64,000 nucleotides of DNA from Owenia fusiformis (taxonomy: Eukaryota > Annelida > Polychaeta > Sabellida > Oweniidae), in contig CAIIXF020000005.1 in NCBI GenBank assembly GCA_903813345.2, positions 3,730,356 through 3,794,355 on the forward strand, written 5' to 3'. Positions 1 through 11,400 of this stretch are shown here, piece by piece (the stretch's first letter is position 1; every line of letters begins with the position of its first letter). Under the pieces are notes generated by a model that was not told the origin of the DNA, did no database searches, and saw only the letters and a list, made by a program, of their open reading frames with translations. Both the position numbers and the translations under genes were made by a program.

Positions 1-2573
1 AACCAATATTTATATATCAAATATACAGATTGGGACAATAAAACAAGTTTTGTTTTACCGTACCATACTAAAGTGTCAAAGCCTGGGGCTCAAAGCAATG
101 GATTGTGGACGGTCTTAAGCACGGGGATCTTGTTTGATACTTTGATGAGAGTGGACGCCTAACTTCCACAACTAGCAAACTAAAAATGTGTGCATTATAT
201 CACTCACCATCCATTGAGTACTAAAAGGAATGGAATTCAGCCAGAAACTTTGTTTGCCAGTTTTTTGCAATGGTAATATTTACAACTGCATAAGCACCTA
301 TTTTCTAATAATTATGATACAATCTATAGTATTTTTTCACTCAGCGGCAAATATGAAATTATTAAAAGATGATAGTACTTAATCCATGTGTTTTAAAATA
401 TAGAATGCATATACTGTATATCGTATTACTTGTGCAAAATGGAGCCTCTTAGTGTGTTCCTTGGTGATTTTTAAATTAGGTCTTCTGCACTAAGGTTCCA
501 ATACACCGTTGGAAAGCTGAGAGTGACAGCTTTAAGAATCTATCCTTCATTCGAATTTTTACTGAATGCAAAATTATATACTAATCCTTTCATCACCAAT
601 GGGTAAAATTAAAAAATCAATCATGCCTTTTCAATCAAAAAATGTTTCGACAATCGGTTTCTATTTTCAATCTAAAAGTCCATAACGACAAAGTTTTTGG
701 TCTAAGCAACACACCAGTATATAATTATGATATTTCAATTTCGCAGTTATGTTTACGTTTTCTCTTTGAAAAATGACGACGTTTTGTCTCTTCCCTGCAT
801 ATGTACAATATGTAATGTAATATAAAGTGATAATGTACAATAAAAAGGATTCACTAAAAGGCTGTTAAAAGTAACACAACAGTGAGATCGTTTTAACATT
901 AATATAAAGGTAAAACTGTTTTATTGAAGAACATCGACATTGCTTGACAGTTCAAATGATAGAAAAGAGGTTGAAGTTTGAAGATATGGTTGATACTGTT
1001 ACTAAAGAAATTCAGGTTGAAATAAAGCCATACATCATCCTATGAACTACCTTAGGCTTAACCCAGTACCACCGTCCTGTCATCTTGTAACTCTTACAGT
1101 ACATCAGTTCAATATTACTCAACAATATTCAAAAGAAAAATTTAGTCAGAAATATAAAAAAAGAAAAGCTAATAGCATTTTTATCAGTATTTATTGATAT
1201 CTTACATACTGTATATACTGTCTTGGGACCAAATTACTTGTATATAATGGGTACAGTATTGTCATTATATTGAGAAAATCAACAGAACAACCAGCTGTCA
1301 GAATCGAACGCAATTTGAGCTTTCCGCCATTGAAGGCAATTCCATCATCTATGGATTAGTTCACCCATTTGCAATGTTTAATTGGCCGATTTAGTATAAA
1401 GGTATACGAAAAATAATTGAGTAATGAATAATAATTTCCAGGTCCCTGGAAAAATGAATTGAGAGCAGAACAGTAACATGTATCTCGGGGGTCAAAATAT
1501 CACATGCCCGCGTACTGGTCCTCTTAAAAACGTGTAACTTAACGTCCTAACTTATTTTAAAATTCATTTATGCGTATGATCGTGAAATCGACACCGTCCT
1601 GTCATCTTGTAACTCTTACAGTACATTAGTTGATGGACGAACATGTTTTACATCTCCTAATGCTAGATTATAAAGAGGATGTTCTAATAGTGTGCCTATC
1701 AGTCTCTACCTCTTTAATATCTGTGTTACCCTTCTGTTTCGTTTTATACTAGGTTAGCAGCTAGTTTGGCAAGTCGAACACGACCATCCGCACACCAAAG
1801 TAAAATGCGTATGTATTTATCACACTACTATACCTAACACCTAGAAATGCATAAGATACTTTGTTTGTCTACTTGGATTGTTTAGTATATTTTTGAAAGT
1901 ACCTTATCAACATCTAACTTTCAACCGATAAACCATTTATAAGGAACAGACAAATAAAAACAAATATATAATCATTACTAATAAGCCAAATGGGTTGCTC
2001 ATGAAAGCCAAATGCAAGGTATAGTAGAGTGTTTATGTTTTGTAACTTTTTTCTTATAAACATCGGCGATACATCGCTACACTTTTAACAATGATACAAA
2101 GTGGTTAGTGTCTAAGGGAAACAAGTGGGTGTTCCTTACTTTCAAATAAAATGTGAACAAATAAAGTTATTATGGGGCCTAATGCATGTCCACCATAATG
2201 ACGTAATATATACTATCGTAATCTTAGAATGTATTTTTGTTTCACTATACGACAGCGCATAACACATTTATTCTTCACATATATACCAATATATCATAAT
2301 AGATAAAAATCAATTAATATGTTGTTTATAATCACATTTGTATTACAATTATTCAACAGTTACTGATCTATCACGGTATTAAATCTTAGTATAAGTTACA
2401 ATGACATCTCCCTTTAAAGGGACATTCCTTGCCAGGTCATTTCTCTCCTAATACTAGCTTAACCATATTCTTTCCATGTTCAGCAAAATTCTTTTGATAT
2501 GGTCAATATTGATCACTTAGAAATGTGGTGCTCAATTCCAGTAAGCTGCAATCCTTAAAGATTTCACACTCTT
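1..2573. other. gene-free stretch
   Basis: AT-rich sequence with no convincing exon on either strand. The third exon expected for the minus-strand PLAC8-like gene should lie to the left of 5277, but I could not find a Cys-rich reading frame here. The only structure noted is the 35-bp exact duplication annotated separately. Confidence 0.5.
1070..1626 (+). repeat. pair of exact 35-bp direct repeats
   Basis: Positions 1070-1104 and 1592-1626 carry the same 35 bases, beginning CACCGTCCTGTCATC and ending CTTACAGTACAT. The copies are 522 bp apart. The flanking sequence does not match, so this is neither a tandem array nor a recent segmental duplication. It may be the shared end of a decayed dispersed repeat. 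Confidence 0.7.
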
Positions 2574-2745
2574 GGAAGGGGAAGGGGGATGTTAGACATT
2601 ATTTCATTTCACGTTATTAGGTCATGGCTTTGATAAAGATCTATTTTTCTTATGACAATTTTACACTAAAGAGTTTGCTCCTCTTGCTAGGATTCTTTAC
2701 AGTTTTTGGCTCTTTCTCTAATTTGGCACTTGTGCTTAGATATTT
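2574..2745 (+). repeat. dispersed repeat, copy 1
   Basis: This segment, from the GGAAGGGGAAGGGGGATG block through the T-rich stretch ending TGTGCTTAGATAT, matches 54060-54230 in the same orientation with many small differences. Neither copy has an open frame. Most likely an old dispersed repeat of unknown class. Confidence 0.55.
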
Positions 2746-2913
2746 ACATTTTTAGTTGCTGATAAGTAACTAATCATATCGTCAACATAATTGTTAGAAT
2801 AATGATTTCCTTAATTAGTAGCTATTTCCATATTTTTCCTTTGGACGCGCAATGCACCAGCAGATGAAATATCATCCAGATTAAAATGGATCAAGTTCAG
2901 TACATAAGCCTTA

Positions 2914-4510
2914 TGCCTAGGTCACATAGCCGCCGGGCGCCGGCCGATGAGTAGTCATCGGCCGATTTATAAATCGACCGGGCGCCGGTGACTTTTCACC
3001 GATGTCTTGATCTAATCGTGAGTATGGTCACATTAGTACAGGCATCGTACGGCGCCCGCAATCAATTGAATCTGAAAGACATCGCACGGGTATCGCAAGG
3101 CTATCTGCCGATGGCCGTACGACATCCGCCAGGACATCGGTCGATCTACAGGCCTCTAGATTTATACTAAATTCTTGTATGACCCAGTTTGACTGTTCCA
3201 CATGGCATGAATGAAATACTTCGATAGACAGGACTTCCAGGATTATAATGTTTTCATGCAATAAAAATCAGAAAAAGAAGATCCTCTAAATAGGTTTAAT
3301 ATTTAGAAGAAAATGCTGACATGGGATCCCTATTCATAATTTTTCAAATTGTTTGATTGATATTTTTACTATCATGGATACTTCAATTAAAAGAAAACAT
3401 ATTGTTTTAATAGAAACACTGTATTTATGCCCAGAAAGTACTCATGGTGAAAGATATGACCGTCTAAAATCACTTGCCATACTGCACGTGGTCTTTTCAT
3501 CAAAGTGCACCCTGACCTTAATTCATTTTTAGATCTTTCATATAAACAAATATTATGTCTACCTGTCCATCCGATGCTATTAGCAAAATTCCCTATTTCT
3601 GCATCTTTCTTTTGTCTGTTCTCGTAAATTTGTTTGGTCATAAAAATATGGCCTATCATCAAAAAAATTGGCAATTTTTTCTTTTATTTCAAATGGAAAA
3701 CCCTCTTCCCCACACACATCTAAATCTTCATCATCCACCAGTTCACTAGCATTGTTATTGTCTTTTTCCACCTGTCTTCCCAAGGCCTTCCTCATATATG
3801 ATCCATTGGCCTTATCCCCTCTATCCTTAGCCTTTGACATATTAGAGACCCTTGAAAATACTGTACAAAAACATTCAGAAGATTTTTTAAATAAATGGTT
3901 TGTAATGGATATATACATGAGTGAATATACGCATAAAAATGTATCACTCTATTCAATGTGTATGACAGACATATACGATTAATGTCAATATAAGAACAAG
4001 AACGGCTAGATCAACCTACCCACCCACCCAGCTATTCAAATGTCTGTCATTGTTTTACAGTCTAATCTACAAGTCTAATCGTTCCATTTATGTTTTATAA
4101 AAAATCTCTGACAGTGTGTTAGTAATTATAATTCCTTACCTCATTATTTCTAAAACCTTTATATCACTTTATAAGTAATCATTATTAAGATTTATCAACA
4201 AATCAGCATGCAAAATCTCAAGATGACCGTGCGATGCCACCGGGCGCCGTAAGATAATCGTACGATGACCGGACGGGACACGGCCGGGTAGGTACCGATG
4301 AGTTTGGTTGAGAAAAAATCGCCAAGACATCGGCAACTTTTATCTCCGCGATAAAACTCTGCCGGCGCCCGTACGATGTCTAAAAATCGGCCGATGAGTG
4401 GCGATCATCGCCCGGCGCCCGTACGATGCCCGGGCTCGCCGGCCGATTTTGAACAAAATACTCATCGGCCGGGCGCCGTAGTGAAAATCGGAGGCTATGT
4501 GACCAAGGCA
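2914..4510. mobile_element. PIF/Harbinger-like DNA transposon, 1597 bp, probably non-autonomous
   Basis: Seen: terminal inverted repeats TGCCTAGGTCACATAGCC (2914-2931) and GGCTATGTGACCAAGGCA (4493-4510), differing at one position when reverse-complemented. Each is flanked outside by TTA (2911-2913 and 4511-4513). The sub-terminal regions are unusually GC-rich and full of short repeats such as GGGCGCCGG and CATCGGCCG. Known: PIF/Harbinger elements make 3-bp TWA target duplications and often carry a Myb/SANT-like accessory gene beside the transposase. Here only a broken accessory-type frame is found (3387-3840, minus strand) and no transposase. I infer an internally deleted element. The 140-bp element at 18127-18266 shares its ends. 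Confidence 0.7.
3387..3840 (-). pseudogene. broken MADF/Myb-SANT-like DNA-binding protein inside the 2914-4510 element
   Basis: On the minus strand a frame starting at an ATG at 3840 runs through an acidic stretch (ELVDDEDLDV) into a motif reading IANFFDDRPYFYDQTN. The protein sense then continues in another frame as RQKKDAEIGNFANSIGWTG within 3674-3387. The RPYFYD motif followed by a helix ending IGWT recalls the trihelix/MADF-type domains of transposon accessory proteins. The frame change near 3600 looks like a frameshift mutation, although a small intron cannot be excluded. Family assignment is by motif only. Confidence 0.45.
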
Positions 4511-4513
4511 TTA

Positions 4514-5276
4514 GCAAGTGTATAGTTCAGATTAGAAAGTTGCTAATTAGGCAAATGTTGAATAATTGCTACTTAGTATGTATCAATACAATAAATCAAG
4601 ATCATTCTCAGCTTATACTCCATTACAATGTTATGAAACATGTCGGCTACAAATACTCTACATTTAGATATCTAGATCATCTTATAAATTACATAGAGGT
4701 ATTACGCAAATATTAGGTAACGAACGCATTGTATTTTAAAAGGTGTGCGCAAGTTGGTAAATGATATGCCATCGTGACGTGCACAGTGCGATTATTCACT
4801 CCTTATTGGATTCACTTCGGAGTATGGGTATACTACACAAACCAAACCGATATAATCATGATGAGTTCTATCCACACCCTCTTTGGAAATAAGGACAGTA
4901 ATCAGAAAACAACTCGTTAGCTATTTCCTGTTATTATATGTTCACAAAACTAGTTTAAGAGATGCAACCTGAGTAATTTGTCTTTTAACCATCATATCAT
5001 CATCTTATAATATGATAAATGGCGATTCCTTTTTCTTTAAAAAAGGTACGTTAATTTGTGTCATTTCATATTCATGTTATACTTTTTTCAGCTGTGTCAA
5101 GGGCTTTAAGAAAATTGTGTCTTATTAGTATTCATATACTATCAAAAGTTAAGATAAATCTTTCTATAACATATTTTGTCCTTCGTACATAGAACATCGT
5201 TATTTACTATGCATCGTTTGCTATGACAGTTTTTTTGAATATGTAATAAGCTATAGCTATAATTTGTAATACTCAC
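4514..5276. other. gene-free stretch between the Harbinger-like element and PLAC8-like exon 2
   Basis: AT-rich sequence. It would be intron downstream (in gene sense) of the PLAC8-like exon at 5409-5277. No exon or repeat recognised. Confidence 0.4.
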
Positions 5277-5409
5277 ATGATGCTATATCGTCATCACAGT
5301 CGCATATTCCACTATCCCAGGATCGTTTAGGCAGCTGGCCTGCAGTGAGAGCTGTGGGAGTTGGTTGTTGGACGACTACGGTGGGAGGACCAGTGCATTG
5401 GTGGGGACT
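5277..5409 (-). CDS. PLAC8-like exon (start of the Cys-rich domain)
   Basis: On the minus strand the exon follows an acceptor TTTTAG and ends at a consensus donor GTGAGT (5276-5271). The only open frame encodes SPHQCTGPPTVVVQQ, continues to KRSWDSGICDCDDDIAS, and leaves one base of a Cys-type codon. W-D-S-G-I-C-D-C corresponds to the conserved W-x-x-G-x-C-D-C of the PLAC8 family. Good splice sites plus the family motif make this a solid exon. Confidence 0.75.
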
Positions 5410-8400
5410 CTAAAATGGAAATAATGACTATTATTTTTTCACTGTCACTTGTACTACCCTCTTCAAACTAGATATTCCGTTTCGGTAACAAAATGTTGCA
5501 ACATCGAAGGTACTATTTTTTCAAGTTGTACGAGTTGTACTTTGTACTAGTCAGAATCCACATGACATTTTTATCACAAACGAGTGTCAGTATCATATGT
5601 TTAAGAAAATCTATGCGTTTGCGAACAAATAGTTCAAAAGACGACAGATTCATCAATACCTCACTATCATTCCATAAATGTATTTGGGTTAAAGGTGCAG
5701 CTCATAGCCGTTTTTGAAATTGGGGCTTACTCCTGGACCTATTTTTGAACGCCATTTATTTATGCAATACTTGTTACTGAAACCCAACAATATTAATCCT
5801 CCAGAACACTTGGTAATAACTTATTATTCAACCATAAACCTTTGCAATAACATCTTCATCCATTATTAATAAAAAATAAAAAATAAAGTACCTTTTAATC
5901 AATGTCCAATCAGTTAGCTGAACTGAGTGTTTGATGCTCTAATAACTACTGATCATTATTATTTTATTCGTTAAAAGGTACGCCGAGCTATATATTTGAA
6001 TTGTGGAGTTCGAGACCGATATAATTTAGAATATAACTATGTAACTATATTACTCTGTCCTGGCTGATGGATCCCACATAGCATTAATGGTTGTAAAATT
6101 GGAGTTGATACCAGAGATGGTTTCTACCTCTCCACCTCTGCTGAATTTTTGTTTCACTGGGGCGGAGTTAATTGGGATTTGAACTAAAATGTGATTTATG
6201 ATTTTGTTTTACATTTCAATGTTATTACTTCTCAGTATGCTAAACTACATAATGATATTAAATGCTCAATTAAGTCACATTTAGATAAGCAAAACGACGA
6301 TAAATAACATTTATTTCGTAAAATTATATTATTATGTAAATCAAATGAAGTTTTCAGTATGAGTAACCTAATTCATACACTCTCTGTGAGAGATTAAGCA
6401 TATTATAATCATTTTATCGCTTCTATTATACCTCTAAGACTAATGGGCTATAGCATTCGTAGCTATAGTCATATACGAAAGGATGAAAGCCATATATTTT
6501 TCGTCTGAATTGTGACTGGTCGGGTCTTTTTACATTTGAAGTATTCCTAAGCCCGTAGCATCTTTCAAAAGCAAGTAGTTTTCACCATTCTGAGCACTTT
6601 TAAGTGATTTCACTGATTTGGCAATTTTTGGACCAAAATTGTCACAAGTGAACCCCCCTTGAATTTATCAAAAAGTGACCCTCCCCCTTGGCAAATCCTG
6701 GCTACGGGCCTGATTCCCATTGCTTATTTGGTCAACTTCTTCAGGAAGCTGATATTCCCCACATTGCAATTAATTTTGCATTTGAAAGCGTTCCCATTTA
6801 ATTCCTATGAATATTTTTGGTGAAGAATTTACAGCGTCGGTGAAGTGATGCCAAGTGTTGTCGTCGGACTTGTGACAACTGTTTGTGTTAATGATCTGGA
6901 GAACCTCCTCGCAAATAAGACACAAAGAAAGAAAACAAATGGGACGGGACTCGAAGGGGCTAGATATATAACATACAGGGTGATCAAAAAAACGGCAACC
7001 CTAGTTTTTCCTAATATCTTTGTCATTCTAAGAAATAACTCCCTGATATTTTACACATTTGTACATCATTTAATTTCCTACCAACCTGCCATATTTCATG
7101 ACCATCAGACTGATAGTCACAATATTACTGCATTTTAAGCAACATGCCCCAGATGGCCACTTTCGGGCTGTTTGAGCTGGTCTGTTATTCAAATGAACTC
7201 CATTTCCAACCTGATGCACTGGTTAACTCTAATAATTTTTATTCTTGGGGAGCCAAGCACTTTATGAAGTAGTGGAGAGGCACCTTCACACAGACAGAAT
7301 TGGATGGATGGAATCAATCAGAATACCAAACAGGTCATTGGTGCCTGCAAATGCACAAGTGAACCAAAAAGCCCCGACATCGTTATTTTAGTTCATAAGT
7401 TTGAAAAATAGCCCATGGGTTTGAAACCTCTGCATGTTTGCGTAAAATGTACAATTTTACATGTTCTTAAAAGGTACAAAGTGTCTCATGTTTGATCAGC
7501 ACTATAATCATATCGACAATCGTGAAACGTTGTATGAAAAACAAAACAAAAATACGGTAAGTTTTAGGTAAATATAAATAAATCAGATTCAGACATCTTT
7601 GATAAAGTTTATTTCATCTCGTCTTTGACATAAAGAAGAATTATTAAAGGTCATCAGAAAATTACACAGCTGGATGAACCCATCTGAAAGGACCCATGTA
7701 AATATTTGATGAAATACGAGGGGTGTTCAATAAGTAATGGACGCTTTTTTACACAGATGCTTTTTATGGACCAATCCCTTCAATTTTCTTACAAGTAATA
7801 CATCATTCAATTATCTATCAACTCTGAAGATTTAAAGACAAAATATATAATACATGTTGATATATCCTCATTTCCGTGAAGGAGGTACGGGTACCCCGAG
7901 ACCGATATTTACGTCACATATTCTGAAGCTATTTTAGCTTGTTTAACATGCAACGCAGTTGAATGCAGGCTGAACAAAACAAACCATTATGGTCATGGAT
8001 TACCCCATTTTGTTATGCCATAGTTGATTTTGAATATTTTATCAGCTCTATGTGGTATTCATGCCACATTCATTCCACAGGGCCCTCTAAATAGGTTCCA
8101 TCAAGTGCTACATGTACACAATTCCTCATCTTCTTAACTCAAGATTGTGAGACAAGGCTGAATCCATTCCCTGACATTGTAGCAAGATAAAGTTGCACGG
8201 GTTGTTTTATTTAATCAATGTTAATAAACCTGCGTCCTTTCTCTATAGAAATAAGTAGTATAGAAATAAACAAGTCACATGTGAGCAGATGTGGACAATA
8301 TAGTGCATTGGCCAAGGGCTCAATTTTGAGGTCCAGGGATATTGTTTTCTGAACATTTTGAGATCTGTGGGCAGATGCATTGTCCATATGGAGTAGGGTG

Positions 8401-11400
8401 TTCCCTTCTCTCCTCACCCCTTTCTTACACAATGCTTTCTCAAATTGACCTGCACACCCCTTCCATACAAAACTCTGACATTACAATACTATCTGTTTAT
8501 GTGTTACCAGTCACCAAAAAAATTTAAAACAATACAACACTTCTTACATATATAAATTTCAAATCTAATTAAAATTTACCAAACTGGCTAAAAACTGAAT
8601 ATGTGACGTAAATGTCGGTCCCGGGGTACCTATACCTCCTTCACGGAAATAAGGATATATCAACATGTATTACATACCTAGCGAAGCATTTGTATGGAAG
8701 TCAATGGGAAAGTTAGCGAGCTATATCCACCGATATTGCCCGATTACCCCGATATAGCCCGCTTACCTCGTTTTGATATTAGATTTCTTTAATAACCATG
8801 ATAATATCATGACGTCACGTCATTGATACAAAGTAACCATGGGAACAAAGGCATGTAATACATCAGTTATGTCACTATGACGTGAAATATGCCTTCGTTC
8901 TTGCCCAAATATAGAGCCTCCCAAGGTCGGCCTATATTGGGAGAACTCAGGCATATTTCACGTCATAGTGACATAACCTCTAAGTATTATATATTTTGTC
9001 TTCAAATCTTCAGAATTGATAGATAATTGAATGATGTATCACTGGTAGGAAAATCAAAGGGATTGGTCAATAAAAAGTATCTGTGTAAAAAAGCGTCCAT
9101 TACTTATTGATCACCCCTCGTATATAGGGTACTGGCAAAGAATTGATTTGAGACTTTTCAGTAACATTGATATATCTCCGATTGCGACAATATGATTTTT
9201 AATTGTTGCTCGACATGCTAGGAGTGAATGAAGGTGAGATTAATTCGAGGTAGTCTGCCAAGAAATAAGTCATCTTACACTCGGTAAAATGGGATGATGA
9301 AAATGTTATGAAAGAAACGACTGCCGCAACGTAATGATTTGGTTCCACATCTAGATTATATCCTCGATAAAAATTGATCTCTCAGATTTCGGATCATAAT
9401 AATTAACAACATTTATGGGTCTTTCGGGGTTTTATATGTGACTACAACAACATGAGGAAATTTTTCCATTTTTGAAACAATGAAGTCATTAATTGTCGAA
9501 CCAATTTTGTCATTTAAAATGGACCATTTACCATTATAGGAGATGGATAAATAGATGGCAGCATGGCTGTTGGTAGGGCCAGAATGCTGTTGATAGTGCA
9601 GAAAGTCTTGGCTAGAAGGTTTTTTTTACATACTTCATATTTATTTCTAAAAATCAATCGGTTACATTTTTACAAATTGCCATTGTTGACAGGACAACAT
9701 TATCGGCAATTGAAACATTTTGATAAATAAAAATTGATATTCAGAAATACACAAAATGTTCAGAGAAGCTTTTTCTTTTTTGTTGTTGTTTGGTTTGCTT
9801 GTTCCCCAGTACCAAGTTGTGGTATCAAGCTCAAATGTTAAAAATTACCCTGTCCCAGACTTAGTATCGCTTGAAATGTATAGTGAGCAGTGATTTCAAT
9901 CAGTTTTTCATTTGCTTCAAAGTCCAAATTTTCATCTCCATTTAATAGAAAATGTGTTTTCCTTTGAATTGAGTATGCTTCAAAATCTCGTAAACAGTCC
10001 AAGTCTGATTGTCCTGCAAGAAGAACTTCACGTTCATTAAGGAGCAGTGGACACTTGATTAGAAAGTGTTCAGTGGTTTGGAATTTTTCACCACATTGAC
10101 ATTTGGGATCTGTTACCGACAGGAAATTATGAGAATAAAAGTGACTGTTCAAAAGTATACCAGCTCTTAGTCTATTGAATTTGATTTCTATTTGCCTTGG
10201 CATGCACCTAGTCATTTTAGTAGTTGATACAGAGACAAGGCTCGTGTACTCTCTCACTGACCTTTTAAACCTTGAAATGGGTTGACCAACTCTAATCGCT
10301 GCTGGCAGTTTATTCCAAACCTTATAATAGGCTAGAAGTCATTCAATTTCTTGACATCAAGTATTTCCATTTGGATGTATTTACATTGGCATGACAACTA
10401 GATGGTTTTGTTGACGTGTGGATTGTGATATTACATTAAAATTGTGCGTGTGAACCTCAAAAGAGAAAAATGAACATCTGACGTATTTTAACGTTTTGTC
10501 AATTATGATTTAGTCCGACCTTTTTCAGAAAACTTGAAAATCCTGGTTTGAATTAAAGTAAATAACTGTGCAAACCAAAGTTGTTTTAAAAATTACACAT
10601 CGAATTCAAAATATGCCATCAAATTGAAGAAAATGTTGGTCTATAATGGTCTAACATATATTTTGTATTATCGTCAAAGAAACCCCCGGATGAACACTAT
10701 TTCAGCTGATATTCTTCTTAAAAATCTATAAGTGGGACTCCCTTTATAGAAGCTTAGAACTGAATTTACACTTCTTAATGCTGAAATTGATTGTTTATCC
10801 ATACATTTAAAAAAATAGATATGTCAAAGAAGATGTCAAGCCAAATGTTGCCCTTATAGCTCAGACAAAGTAAAACATTTCGAATTTTTTCACTACAGGC
10901 CTTGTTGCCCCTTTAAACGACATTTCAAAGCTTTTTAGTTGACCCTCAATTTCAGGTTGCAGAGTCTAACTTTTGTCCTATATGATTGAATAAAGACTAC
11001 ACTAAGCTGAAGCTGCCAAGATTCAAAATGTATCTGTATCTATTACTTGATCTTAGTCTACAGAATATTAATATCAAACATACATGCAATAAATTAAAGC
11101 ATATCTCTCCTTCAACTTGATAAAAACCAATAACAATTTTTCTTTTACAATTAATTGTCGGTTCGTGCTTCTTACTTTTAGATACTTATTGCATCATGAT
11201 ATACACTCCCCTCCATAAGTTTGGCAGCCTTAGCTCCCCCATTGAACTACGTGTTAAAGCCTCTTTACGTTTGAATTTTTATTTACTTAACTTGCGATGA
11301 AATAACTTATAATATTAATGAAAACGTAACTTTATCTCTAACACCATCAAAATTTTCCCAATTTTTTTCCTCGATTACAATAGATCGAAATTTGATGATA

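Larger units (their letters stand above)
7717..9120 (-). mobile_element. mariner-type transposon, decayed, with long inverted repeats
   Basis: TA dinucleotides (7715-7716, 9121-9122) flank ends CGAGGGGTGTTCAATAAG and CTTATTGATCACCCCTCG. The inverted repeats are long: 7717-7925 pairs with 8600-8672 plus 8985-9120, the right arm being split by an insertion (8673-8984). The interior holds a fragment of mariner transposase on the minus strand. TA duplications and the transposase motif are standard for Tc1/mariner elements; terminal repeats of about 200 bp are longer than the usual 30 or so. The element cannot be autonomous now. Confidence 0.75.
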
